NCBI GenBank assembly: GCA_028583415.1
Contig: CM053269.1
Span: forward strand, 26,974,254 to 27,038,253
Length of the DNA stretch: 64,000 nucleotides
DNA from: Protea cynaroides
Lineage: Eukaryota > Streptophyta > Magnoliopsida > Proteales > Proteaceae
Direction: 5' to 3'
Position 1 is the stretch's first letter. Each line of letters opens with the position of its first letter. The notes beneath the pieces were generated by a model that saw nothing but the letters and a program-made list of their open reading frames with translations, was not told the origin of the DNA and made no database searches. Both the position numbers and the translations under genes were made by a program. This document shows, piece after piece, positions 44,987 to 55,295 of this stretch.

Positions 44987-45228
44987 ATAGAAATCCTCTC
45001 TCGCCTGAGTTTGGGCAGGAGAGTTGGCGACCCGGATGGATGGCAGCCATCTAGCTCTCGGATGGATCCGAACCGTCCATCCGAGCCGACACCCGAGCAG
45101 ACAAACTGAGCCGATAGGGGTGTCGGCTAGGATGGAGGGCTTGGATCCACCCGAGAGCCAGGTGGCGGCCATCCATCCAGGTCGCCAACTCTCCTACCTA
45201 AACTCAGAGGAAAAAGGATGTAGATCCA
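44987..45228. mobile_element. Mutator-like hairpin MITE A1, 242 bp
   Basis: Almost the whole element is one inverted repeat: 'cctgagtttgggcaggagag' ... its complement near the right end, with a loop around 'gataggggtgtcggct'. Flanks CAAGTGAAGT (44977-44986) and CAAGTGAACT (45229-45238) are a 10-bp duplication with one mismatch. Same length as A2 and A4. Confidence 0.8.
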
Positions 45229-45462
45229 CAAGTGAACTATTTTCTCCAAAATTGGTCTGATATCGATATGACTTGATTGTACAACCAATAGGATATATGA
45301 CTCAAACTTTAATAAAAAAAAAAACAGTATCAGATTTGTAATATTTGCACTTACAATTTCGAATTAATTTGAATTTTGTTGGACAATTTTAATATTAAGT
45401 CCAATTCATAACGTCCCATTCAGTATTCCAATGACCGAATAATTTCTTACCATTGAATGATG
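45229..45462. other. Spacer between MITEs A1 and A2
   Basis: AT-rich, no gene. Confidence 0.5.
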
Positions 45463-45704
45463 GATTCATATTGTCTCCTCCTTGTGGTTTTAGGAAGACG
45501 CGGCAACCTATCTCGGATAGCCACCACGTGGTTTTCGAGTGAATCTGAGACCCACGTCTGAGCCGACACCCCCTGTCGGCTCGGCTTGTCGGCTGGGTGT
45601 CGGCTCGGACGTGGGTCTCGAATTCACCGAGACCCACGTGGCCGCCATCTAGGGCAGGTTGCCACTGTCCTCCCAGAACCACTGGTAGGAGAGGATGCGG
45701 ATCC
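45463..45704. mobile_element. Mutator-like hairpin MITE A2, 242 bp
   Basis: Inverted arms 'gagacccacgt...' around a loop containing 'ctgtcggctcggcttgtcgg'. Exact 10-bp duplication TTGAATGATG at 45453-45462 and 45705-45714. Confidence 0.85.
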
Positions 45705-45799
45705 TTGAATGATGCTCACATATTTTAATGGTGCTGGTGAGTAGAGGTCCGACCACGCTGCTGGAGATAATTGAATCCCTATTGTGTCCACAAAATTAT

Positions 45800-46020
45800 G
45801 TATTCAAATCGTCTCCTCCCTGTATTTCAGGGAGGAGAAGCGACGACCCCACTGGATGGTCACCATGTGGAGGTCGGATGAATCCGACCCCTCCGTTCGA
45901 GCTGACACTCTCTTGTCGGCTCGAATGGAGGGATCGAATTCATCCGACCTCCACATGACGACCATCCAGTAGGGTCGCCGCCCCTCCTCCCGAATCTCAA
46001 GAAAAAAACGATTTGGATCT
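45800..46020. mobile_element. Mutator-like hairpin MITE A3, 221 bp
   Basis: Arms 'gatggtcaccatgtggaggt' / 'acctccacatgacgaccatc' around a 'ctcttgtcggctcg' loop. Exact 9-bp duplication CAAAATTAT at 45791-45799 and 46021-46029. Confidence 0.85.
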
Positions 46021-46029
46021 CAAAATTAT

Positions 46030-46551
46030 TGTCAATAGCTCGTTCATGGTCTATTGTTCCAGTCCAGTCTATAGCGTCGCATTATTATTATTATTACCAA
46101 GACGAACACTTTGACAAATTCTTTGGCATTGGTCTGCAAGCCAAAATCCATTCAAAAAGGCTAAAAATAAAAAAAGATTAAAAAACCCTAAAGGTAGGAT
46201 CTCTTTTCTTTGGTAATAAAGGTAGGATCTCATATGGAGTGGCCGATTTGGATTCTTTTACTCCACTCAAGAACAATGTTAAAAAGGTACCAGCCAGGGT
46301 TTTGGAAATCGATCTGTTACCCATATGGATCGACTGTACAACCAATAGGATAATTACATGTGGTATATATATATATGATTAAAAAATAATAGAAAACCAG
46401 TATTTGAATTTTGTTCTACGACAATTCTATTGTTCCATCCAGTCCATAAGTTCAGAAGTCCACAGTCAATAACGTCCCATCACTATTGCCTAACTTTGAC
46501 AAATTGTATGGCGTCGGTTTAAGTTTCAAAATCCATGCATACAAACATGTC
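46030..46551 (+). promoter_or_regulatory. Upstream region of the P450 gene
   Basis: About 520 bp between MITE A3 and the TATA box; AT-rich, with a (att)n run near 46083 and a tatatatata run near 46362. No specific binding site is asserted. It is likely to hold the proximal promoter. Confidence 0.4.
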
Positions 46552-46559
46552 TATAAATA
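46552..46559 (+). promoter_or_regulatory. TATA box of the P450 gene
   Basis: TATAAATA, 108 bp before the ATG; predicts transcription from about 46585. Confidence 0.65.
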
Positions 46560-46666
46560 TGCTCGAGAGCTGATACTTCAATGCATCCAACACTTTTGCA
46601 TTAAACAGTCGTTTGACACAGTTTCTTTTCCTTCTCTTCTTTTACTAATCAGAGTTCTCAAACATA

Positions 46667-48199
46667 ATGGAGTACTCATGGTCCATCATCTTCCTCTCTC
46701 TTTGTTTTTCTGCAGTTATCACAATTTTCATCACTCAGACCAAAACCAAGAAAACCAAGCACTCTCTCCCACCAGGTCCCCCTAGAATTCCCATACTCGG
46801 CCACATCTACTTGCTTCGAAAATTCTTAATCAATACGGAGGCACTACTCAGTGTCCTCTTCAAGAAATATGGCCCAATCGTCACCTTCCGCATTGGCTCC
46901 AGCACCTCAATATTCATTGCAAGCCACTCATTAGCCCATGAAGCCCTAATCCAAAATGGGGCAGCCTTCAACTACCGACCAGGACCTGTCACCCCCAGCT
47001 GCATCTTCGACAACAGCTATACCGATTGCGGGTCCTCCACGGGCAATCGATGGCGGTTCCTCCGTAGGAATCTCACCTCTGTTGTTCTTATTCCTTCTCG
47101 ATACAAGTCTTTTGGTGGTGCTCGCAGATGGGTCTTGCAGGTATTAAATGATTCGCTGTTCAAATACCATGTTGAATCAGGCGAGCCAGTGCCTGTGGGA
47201 GACCGCTTTCGATATGCCATGTTTTGCTTGTTGCTTTTCTTGTGCTTTGGTGAGAAACTTGATGAGAAGATCATCAAAAAGATTGAAGAAACGGAGAGGG
47301 CTAAATTGGCCAAATTCGAAGGACTTGGTGTTTTCTCATTGTTTCCCAGATTGGGGAAATTCATCTTCAGAAAAAGTTGGCATGAAATGGTTAATTTGCG
47401 CAGCAAACAACTATCTGTTCTCCTACCTCTGATAAAAGCTAGTCGTGAACGAAGGGAGAAGGTAAAACAAGAAAACCAAGATGAAAACAGTTTTATTTCT
47501 TACATCAATTCATTGTTCGATCTTGAAATCAAAGAAGAAGGAGGAAGGAAGCTCGTTGACAAAGAAATAGCTACTCTCATCTCTGAGGTTCTGGACGCCG
47601 GCAGTGACACCACATCAACATTGTTCGAATGGATCATGGCAAACCTGATAAAGAACCAAAACATCCAAGAAAAACTTTATTCTGAGATCCAAGGAGTTGT
47701 GGGTTCAACAGAAGAGATTAAAGAAGATGATCTAGAGAAGATGCCATATCTAAAGGCAGTGGTGTTAGAAGGACTAAGGTTACACCCACCTACCCATTTC
47801 GTGCTGCCACATACTGTCAAGGAAGATATTGTGTTGAATGGCTATCTCATCCCCAAGAATGCTTTGGTGAATTTTATGGTGGGTGAGATGGGACGGGACC
47901 CAAAAGTTTGGAAAGATCCCATGGAGTTCAAGCCAGAGAGGTTCTTGGGTGATGAACGCCAAGAAGTTGATATCACTGGGAGCAAGGAGATTAAGATGAT
48001 GCCTTTTAGTGCAGGTAGGAGGATTTGCCCCGGACTTGGGTTAGGCACCTTGCATATGGAGTATTTTCTAGCTAATGCGGTCAGAGATTTCAAATGGATG
48101 GGTGTGGAAGGACATGATGTTGACATGTCGGAGAGGATGGAGTTCACAGTCATAATGGTAACCCCCTTACGGGCCCATGTGTCTCCAAGGCCTAAGTAA
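46667..48199 (+). CDS. CYP89A-like: Cytochrome P450, CYP89A type, intact and intronless
   Basis: 510 residues, the usual length of the family, in one exon as is typical for CYP89A. Residues 5-22 form the N-terminal membrane anchor of an ER-bound P450, followed by a basic segment and the PPGPP hinge (35-39). The C-helix WRFLRR is at 129-134, the I-helix oxygen-binding motif AGSDTT at 311-316, ExxR at 368-371, PERF at 423-426, and the heme loop FSAGRRICPG at 447-456 with Cys454 as heme ligand. FGEKLDEK, MPYLKAVVLEGLRLHPP and EFTVIM are strongly CYP89A-like. P450s of this clade are monooxygenases using NADPH-P450 reductase; Arabidopsis CYP89A9 acts on chlorophyll catabolites. The substrate here is unknown. 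The ATG follows a TATA box; AATAAA occurs at 48203. The B-C region (RPGPVTPSCIF) departs from the usual pattern of the family, which may alter substrate choice. Confidence 0.93.
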   Translation: MEYSWSIIFLSLCFSAVITIFITQTKTKKTKHSLPPGPPRIPILGHIYLLRKFLINTEALLSVLFKKYGPIVTFRIGSSTSIFIASHSLAHEALIQNGAAFNYRPGPVTPSCIFDNSYTDCGSSTGNRWRFLRRNLTSVVLIPSRYKSFGGARRWVLQVLNDSLFKYHVESGEPVPVGDRFRYAMFCLLLFLCFGEKLDEKIIKKIEETERAKLAKFEGLGVFSLFPRLGKFIFRKSWHEMVNLRSKQLSVLLPLIKASRERREKVKQENQDENSFISYINSLFDLEIKEEGGRKLVDKEIATLISEVLDAGSDTTSTLFEWIMANLIKNQNIQEKLYSEIQGVVGSTEEIKEDDLEKMPYLKAVVLEGLRLHPPTHFVLPHTVKEDIVLNGYLIPKNALVNFMVGEMGRDPKVWKDPMEFKPERFLGDERQEVDITGSKEIKMMPFSAGRRICPGLGLGTLHMEYFLANAVRDFKWMGVEGHDVDMSERMEFTVIMVTPLRAHVSPRPK

Positions 48200-48202
48200 G
48201 AG

Positions 48203-48208
48203 AATAAA
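48203..48208 (+). terminator. Possible polyadenylation signal of the P450 gene
   Basis: AATAAA three bases after the stop codon; further A/T-rich signals follow to 48400, and the true site may be one of those. Confidence 0.35.
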
Positions 48209-48437
48209 CCTTAATATTCGGTCATTAAGCTAAAATAAGAGGGGAACACAGTTTTCCATGTGGTTATAGAATTGGAATAATACTAATAGTTTCAAGTCAT
48301 GTTATTTTCTTTTAGTTCTGTTTTAGTTAAATTCTGATTTTTTTTTTCTTTTCGCTTCTTTGTATTTTTATGCTATTATAATATATCTATTCACTGACTT
48401 TTTTTTATGTCAGCACTCATTTTGGCTCATCGAAATA

Positions 48438-48679
48438 GGATACACATCCTCTCCCGCCTGAGTTTGGGCAGGAGACTTGGTGGCTCAGATGGATGGCCAT
48501 CACCTGGCTCTCGGGTGGATCCGAGCCCTCCATCTGAGCTGACACCCGACCCAACAAGCTAAGCCGACAGGGGTGTCGGCTCGGAGGGAGGGCTCGGATC
48601 CACCCGAGAGCCAAGTGGCGGCCATGCATCTAGGCCGCCAAGTCTCTTGCCCAAGCTCAGGCGGGAGACGATTTCCATA
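48438..48679. mobile_element. Mutator-like hairpin MITE A4, 242 bp
   Basis: Arms 'gcctgagtttgggcaggaga' and its complement, loop 'caggggtgtcggctcgg'. Exact 10-bp duplication CATCGAAATA at 48428-48437 and 48680-48689. It lies about 240 bp after the P450 stop codon, possibly inside the 3' UTR. Closest to A1 in sequence. Confidence 0.88.
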
Positions 48680-48826
48680 CATCGAAATATGTGATGGTTA
48701 TTTTTTTCATAATTTTTTATCGATAATTTGAATATATTGACAAGTTGGAAATAATATAGAGAAGATGAAAACAAATAATTCTCCCCTTGGGAATGACCAT
48801 AGTAGGAACTAAACTCAACATAGAAC

Positions 48827-49060
48827 CTAGTCTAAGAAGAGTGCATTCAACCCATTTCTTGACAAGCCATGCATTTTGAAAAGAATTATTCCCCCAGTAA
48901 CAGAATGCAACTGAGCCATTACATCCTCTCTAATATTAGCAACTAGTTTAGTAGAATCACGACATTTATAATGGCGAATTCTAAAATTCTTCTCCATCCA
49001 CAAGAGTGAAATAGTCGCACAAAAGGCCAACTTGCTGATGCTTCCAATCTTAAGGTAGGT
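48827..49060 (-). pseudogene. LINE ORF2 fragment (post-zf-RVT region)
   Basis: Minus strand reads FCATISLLWMEKNFRI followed by DSTKLVANIREDVMAQL, the 'I-W-x-E-R-N-x-R-I' pattern that follows the zf-RVT domain in plant L1 elements. Short and isolated. Confidence 0.5.
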
Positions 49061-49300
49061 GTTTGATAATTGAAATGATTGTGGACATCTTTTTGTTTGT
49101 TGTTGTGTTTATCTTGTACTATTGTCATGCTGAGGTTTACACTTATGCTAATTAGAGAAATAAACTTTGTGTTTTCTTATTTTTGTTTTCTTTTGTTTGG
49201 TTAAAAAGAACTTTAATCATGGTAACGTGTAGGAGCTGAAGCCTCAGAAGTATATGAAGATTGAAGCCAAAGAATGGTTATTAGTCAATTTTTTTTCCTA
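49061..49300. other. Gene-free sequence
   Basis: AT-rich; nothing recognised. Confidence 0.4.
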
Positions 49301-49479
49301 GAAGTCAACATGGGTTTGTATTAATAATAGAAAATGTTAAAAAAAAAAATCACAATAATGTAAAAGGTCTTTCACTATCCCACCTTCGGCATTGCCATAA
49401 GCAGGAATGGATAAGAACAAAAAATAGTTTACTTTAGTTGCTAAATCTATATCTTGGGCGCTTAGATGCGTCCCACACT

Positions 49480-50585
49480 ATTTCCTTAGCTACCATGTTG
49501 GGACACTTTAACCAAAGACAAGATGTTTGAGATGTAGCCCTAAACATAGCCAGATTATCAACAACTATATTTGTTTCTCTAAAACATTGTGTAAACCTCC
49601 ACTATCAAGTCTATAGATAGTCTGGTAGGACTAACCATTTTACACTTCCATAGAATTATAGACTTTTAGAGGCCTTTCATCACTGATTTTGAGTCTTCTA
49701 CAATCCATAAATTTGTATATCCTCTTTCATCTGCCATTTGGAATCCTATTGTTACTGACTCAAATTCTGCCTGGTAGTTGGTTGTAATGTCGATATAGTG
49801 TGCATATGCCAGTATGACTTTCCTTGTATAGTCTCGAAAGACACCAGCAGATCCGGCCTTACTAGGATTTCCAATAGAATAGCCATCTATTTTTAGCTTG
49901 ATCTAGCTAAAATTTAGTTTTCTCCATAGAAGCTCAATGATAGTTTGAGGAGGACTTCTCTTTTGCATCAGATTCAAGTTTTTTGTTAAATTCCAGTCTA
50001 CTACCAAAATTATTTCACATGAATCTCGAAGAGAGAGATCAGCAATATCACTTTTGATTCTAGCTACAAGAGATTCATAATGTGGTTTAGAATCATCATG
50101 ACATGATCGGTTTCTAGCCTTCCATAAATTCCATGTTACTGCTATAATAGTGGATTTGCATATATTCTTCATCCTTATCACACGTGCTTTTTGTTTCCAC
50201 CAACTAAACAAATCTTCAATAATATTGAAACCAGGCTAGCAGATTTGGAAAAAATCCAAAACTTTCTTCCATATAGTCACTGAGAACTCACATTTTAGGA
50301 AGATGTGTTTTGGGTTTCACAGTTCCTATGACATAGATACAACGTGATGCAAGATAAATGTGCTTTAAAGATACTTGATCGTCTGATGGCAACTTACCAT
50401 GTAGTAATCTCCAACTGAATATGCTCATTCTTGGGGTTAGAGCCTTAGCCCACACTGTTCTTGACCATGAGTAAGTTTGAGAACTTAGTCTAAGTAATTC
50501 CCATGCTGATTTTATTGAGAAGTCCATTTGATGTTCCTTCCCATATAATAGTATCTACTTCTCCTTTTTCATGTTGTATATGATG
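49480..50585 (-). pseudogene. LINE zf-RVT and RNase H domains
   Basis: 50585-50288 carries DTIIWEGTSNG and FSIKSAWELLRL...VWAKALTPRMSIFSWRLLHGKLP, the zf-RVT pattern; the final Cys motif is altered (CIYVIGTVKPKTH). 50211-49903 has VTWNLWKARNRSCH. At about 49900-49690 lie LKIDGYSIGNPSKAGSAGVFRD and NYQAEFESVTIGFQMA, the RNase H core with its Asp and Glu. Confidence 0.75.
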
Positions 50586-50589
50586 AACC

Positions 50590-52640
50590 TAAGTTGACAC
50601 TGAGAGGGGGGGGGGTGAATCAGTGTATAAAATTCTTCTTTGATTTTTTTTTTTCACTGCTACCCAGAGCCGATGGAGAACCAATTTATTATACACACAC
50701 AAACATATGCAAATCTACCTCGCTACCACGCATTGTCTGGCTCTATTAGATTTGCACACCCATCCTGCAAATCATTCCAAGCACTTCGTAATATATAGAA
50801 AAATAAAACAATCAACATAGGGATATTACGTGGTTTACCACCATAGTGTGTGATGGCTAATCCAAGGATTAATGCCCAATGGGTTCCGTATTTACTCAAT
50901 ACACTATTTTTAGTCTTTTACAAGACAAAGATGTTAACCATGTGTTTTTTCAGCATAAAACTGAGAGGGCATAATAATACTAGTATTTAAGCTATAACTG
51001 CCAGTGTCCAACACCCACTGAATACAATACAAAATAATAATTTTGGGGCTTATAGCAATGCCTACAATGAAGCCCACAGGTAGCCAGGTATTCAACATTC
51101 ACCACATAGCTAACAAATTAATACAGAAAGCAAATAATATGCAAAGTTAAGTAGATCTAACAACCAATGCTTCTGTTGCGCTTGGAGATGTTTGTAAGGT
51201 CTCCAATGGCTCACTGGTATCTCCAATGACTCTCAAGGATGGAGAAACTTGAGTCTTCAATAAATCCCTTGCTCACCATACTTCCCTTTCTCCTTCACAA
51301 GCAACAACCACCATAGATATATAAAAAGAGTTCCACCAAATTCTCACAAGTGATCAAAACTCCATTAATGAGCAAAAAGGAGTTGGTTGGTGATTGAATG
51401 CTCACCCAACACTCAAAAAACTCAAAAACCCAAAAAACCTCTCTTCTTTCCCTTTCTTTTTTTTTTTTTTTTTTAAAATTTTTCCTTCATAATGCCGACT
51501 CTTAACACCGCCCAACGAATAGAGCATCCAAAAATATGGAAAGTTAAACTTCAACCATCTGATTTGGTCATCGGATGGCCGAGTTATGGCCAAAATAGTG
51601 TGGGCTAATTTTTGAGAGGTTTTCGTGCACCTGCGCAACACTGAGCCAGACTGTCGCTGACATGATAGAACTCGGTGTCAAATTCCCATTGGTTGCAGAG
51701 AGGATCTTTCCTAAAGGCCATTGGATTAATGTCAAAAAGGCAAGAGCGGCTTATGTCCATCAGATCTGTCAGATCTCGTCAACGAGGATCGGGACAGATG
51801 TGGCCTTTCGATTTGGATCTTCTCTGCTGTTGTACTGTGAGCGCGCCACATGGAATCAAGGGACCTGTTTCATGCGACCGGTGCAACATATTGCGTTGCT
51901 TTCAGCCAATCGAATAACATGTGGGTGGATCTTGTCACGTCAGATGAGATATACTTTAGCTCGCCTTTTTGAGAACCACCAGATTCAAATTCGAATGTCG
52001 TGGCTTCATCTTGGCAGCCGATGTTGGATCTTTTTCATTTTTTTTTACCAAAAATACCCTTGTTCAAACCAAACTATCACCTCTGTAACCAATTTTTATA
52101 AGAATGAACCTTGAGAAGGTGGTTTTGGCCAAGAGGTGCTTCTCTCTAGGGCTTTCATCAAACACCTTGCTCTTTTCTCAAAGCATAACATCAAACACCT
52201 AGTGGGTGTGGTCGACGAGGCTTGCGGGAGGCCATGGGCCATGCCATGGCTATTGCTGTGGTTGGCTGCTACCTTGCTTGTAGAGTGTGGCATGGCTTGC
52301 TGCATGGGCATGCCACAGCTGCTGCTGTGTTTCCTTGTGTGCATGGTAATGGGCCTGTGGCTATGCCATGCGGTTGGCCATGTGGCTGGTTGCCACATCA
52401 GCTTTGTGGGTCCTACCCACAACAATTTTTCTCTCTTTAATCTCTCTCATCATTCTCTATCCTTTTTTTTCTCTCTTTTCATCCTCTATCTTCTTTGTCA
52501 TTTTTCATACGATGCCACAACACTAGAATCTCTGCTACATCACTAGTGTCTCTACCACATCATTAGTGGGGCCCACATAGAGTTTCTCTCATCAAACTTG
52601 GCCCATTTGCCAACAATTACAATACAAAGTGCAACAATAT
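50590..52640 (+). repeat. ~2-kb LTR-like repeat inserted in the LINE
   Basis: Starts near 'ttgacactgagagggggggg' and ends near 'aaagtgcaaca'. Interior: gene-free, with a polyT run (51460-51475), a GC-rich ggc/catg block (52220-52400) and a pyrimidine tract. A second diverged copy is 1-1060. The exact edges and a target duplication could not be fixed. LINE coding sequence is continuous when this block is ignored. 'Gaggggggggtgaatcagtgt' starts are common in plant LTR sequences; a solo LTR is the likely identity. Confidence 0.55.
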
Positions 52641-52649
52641 ACCCTTTGC

Positions 52650-53099
52650 CATGCTAATCCATTATTGGAAAATAGGAATAGAGACACTTAGAAAATTCCA
52701 CTTTCCATCATCAATGTAATCACCTACTTTTGCATTAAAACCTTTGAAGAAATCAGCATCTAGGCCAAAAATTTCAATTATAGAGAAATCTCCCAACCAT
52801 CTATCTCACAAAAAGTTTATTTTCTTTCCATTTCCAATAATCCATCTACAGTAAGATGCTACCCAATTCCATTGGCTTTCTATGCTCAACCATGCTATTG
52901 ATTCTAGTATTCCATTCTTGAATGAACCATCATCCTTTAAATACCGGCTTCTAAAATATTTGGCCATTGCTGAATTTGTAGTTTTAATATGCCATACTTG
53001 TTTAGCCAATATTGAATTGTTAATGTCAACTAGCCTCTTTATGCTGAGTCCTTCTTCAGATTTTAGTAAACACATTTAAGACCAACGAACTACTATAGA
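52650..53099 (-). pseudogene. LINE post-RT segment
   Basis: EEGLSIKRLVDINNSILAKQVW is the conserved L1 segment after RT, followed by KYFRSRYLKDD and WRWIIGNGKKINFL-type motifs. It ends where the 2-kb insertion begins. Confidence 0.75.
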
Positions 53100-54386
53100 T
53101 TTTCTTTCATCTGGATTCTACACCAGATAAAGCTCCTCATCCATCCTTTAATAATATAAATAAGAGATGTAGGCCATCGATACACTGAAAGTTATGCACA
53201 AAGGTACTTAACAATACTGTTTTTACATGTTTCACTCTCCCTGCCCTGGTTAGAAGGCACCCTTTCCATGATTCTATTTTCTCGCATTTTATTCAAACCA
53301 TGGCATAAGACCTCCTTAGCTAAAATAAATAATAAAGGAGAGATGGGATCTCCTTGTCTCATTCCTCTTTCCACCCCAAAAAATCCTATTGGGCCACCAT
53401 TAACAAGTACGGACAGTCTAGCTAATGCAAGAAGAGCTTCAATACGTTTCATAAAAATTTTTGTGAAACCAAACTTTCTTAACACTACAAATAAAAGAGG
53501 CCATTCAACTGTATCAAAAGCCTTCTGGATATCCAATTTGAGAACAATACTTCCTCCCCAGGCTTTCTTGAACATTAAAGTGGTAAGTTCAGAGGCCATA
53601 CTAATATTATTAGTGATCAATCAACCCCTTACAAAGGCTCCTTGATCTTCAGAAAACTTTCCCATAAAAGACCATAGACGATTTGCCTATTATTTTGGAC
53701 TAATTTTGAAAATGAAATTCCCAACACATATTGGTTTATACTATGTTAATTTAGTGGCACCTTCTCTTTTTGGGATGAGTGTTAAGAAGTTATTAGTAAT
53801 TCCCCATGGCATAATTCCTGTTTCAAAAAACTTGCGGACCATTGCATATACATCAACTCCAACAGTATCCCAACATATATGGAAAAAATGGCTTGGAAAC
53901 CATCAGGACCTGGAGCACTTCAGGATTCAGATCCATAATAGTAGATTTGATTTCTTCACATCTTGGAATAGCATCTAGAATCGATGAATCCTCATATGTA
54001 ACAATAGATGGAATAACATCAATAATATGATCAACAACAATAGCATTACCTTTTTTGTGGATACTTTCTTAACATGACACAATATAATCAGCAATTGCGC
54101 TTTGATCTTGGAGATCATGGCCGTCCTCAGTAGTAATAAGATGAATAACACCTTTCTTCTGTCTTGATTTTGAATAGATATGGTAAAAATTATTGTTTTG
54201 ATCACCTTGATGAAGCCATTTAATTCTTGATTTTTCTGCCCAAAGTTTCTCATGAAGCAAAAGAGCCTTTACATGTTCTTTTTGAGCCTCTTTTTCCAAA
54301 GCAAATAAAGATTTTTTGAAACCATTGATATCAATGTCAAATTGAATATCAGATGATGCTAAAACTAGTTCTTTCAACTTCAACAT
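53100..54386 (-). pseudogene. LINE reverse transcriptase domain
   Basis: The upstream segment 54069-54386 has KSRIKWLHQGDQNNNFYHIY, a pre-RT hallmark. At 53192-53620 lie LKLDIQKAFDTVEW (motif A), the VERGMRQGDPISPLLFILA segment (motif B) and LNKMRE; the catalytic motif-C region (xxDD) follows in another frame. Frameshifts separate the pieces. Confidence 0.8.
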
Positions 54387-55242
54387 CTATTCTTAGAAAT
54401 GCAGATTTTGACCATATTCAAAGCACATGTTTCAATCGTTTTAGTTTCTAAATCAATGAATAAAAAGGATAACCCACCACAGGATTTTTCCATGAGTCAT
54501 TTACCGCAACTAGAAAATGTTCATGTTCGATCCAGAATTGCTGAAGACGAAATGGAATATTTGTTGGTCTTTGTACCATTCTCCCCCTATTAGGATAAGA
54601 TAATGGTCTGAGATAGATCTCTGTAAAGTTCATTGATATCCATCAAACATGTTCATCCAGCTTGTATTACCATGCACATTACTTGTGATGCAATTGTTAG
54701 TCCAAGTAAACTTTCGACCTTTATTTGGAATTGCAATAAGAGGTATTGTGTCTATCATAAATAAAAATTCAGCAACCGATACAAATTAAATCGACCTTGC
54801 CCTTCCTTCTCATGATTGTACAAACATGTATTAAAGTCCCCAAAACCAACATGGTCCCCTCCTTGCAATTGATACAATATCCTTCCATAGTTCTAGACGA
54901 ACAGATCTAAAACTATTAGCATGTACAAATGTAATAGCTACATCAGTAGACTAATACTTGATGGAAATTGATAATTGCTGATCAGAAGATAATAAAACTA
55001 TTGGAGAGTTCAAAAATCTCTTCCATATAATCATAAGTTAGAGTGTTTACCTTGTTTAGTGTTATGAACAAAGTTAACACTAAAACCTGACTTATGGAAT
55101 AACTCACAAGAAATTTTTAAGTAGCCACCATAGGCTCAGCAACGCAAATCACGTCTGGTTGATGATCATTTATCAAATTTAAAAGAACCGATCTCGATTT
55201 TGGGGTCAAGATCCCCCTTATGTTCCAATATAAAACCTTCAT
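54387..55242 (-). pseudogene. LINE endonuclease domain
   Basis: The ATG at 55242 opens MKVLYWNIRGILTPKSRSVL followed by HQPDVICVAEP, the N-terminal APE-endonuclease pattern (WNxRG, then the metal-binding E). This domain nicks target DNA for priming. The later part is frameshifted. Confidence 0.75.
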
Positions 55243-55295
55243 GAGGAAACTTCATCACTTTCTTCACTAGGAGCACCTCTTATACGAGGTCTCCA

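Larger units (their letters stand above)
49300..55260 (-). mobile_element. L1-type LINE, decayed, split by a 2-kb insertion
   Basis: Domain order on the minus strand is that of plant L1 ORF2: APE endonuclease, reverse transcriptase, zf-RVT, RNase H, then a 3' tail with 'ggcaatgccgaaggtggga' (near 49390). ORF1 (the RNA-binding gag-like protein) is not present before the endonuclease, and an Ogre-like LTR piece begins at about 55296, so the copy is 5'-truncated or cut. Frameshifts and stops run throughout. The LINE is interrupted between about 50585 and 52645. Confidence 0.85.
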
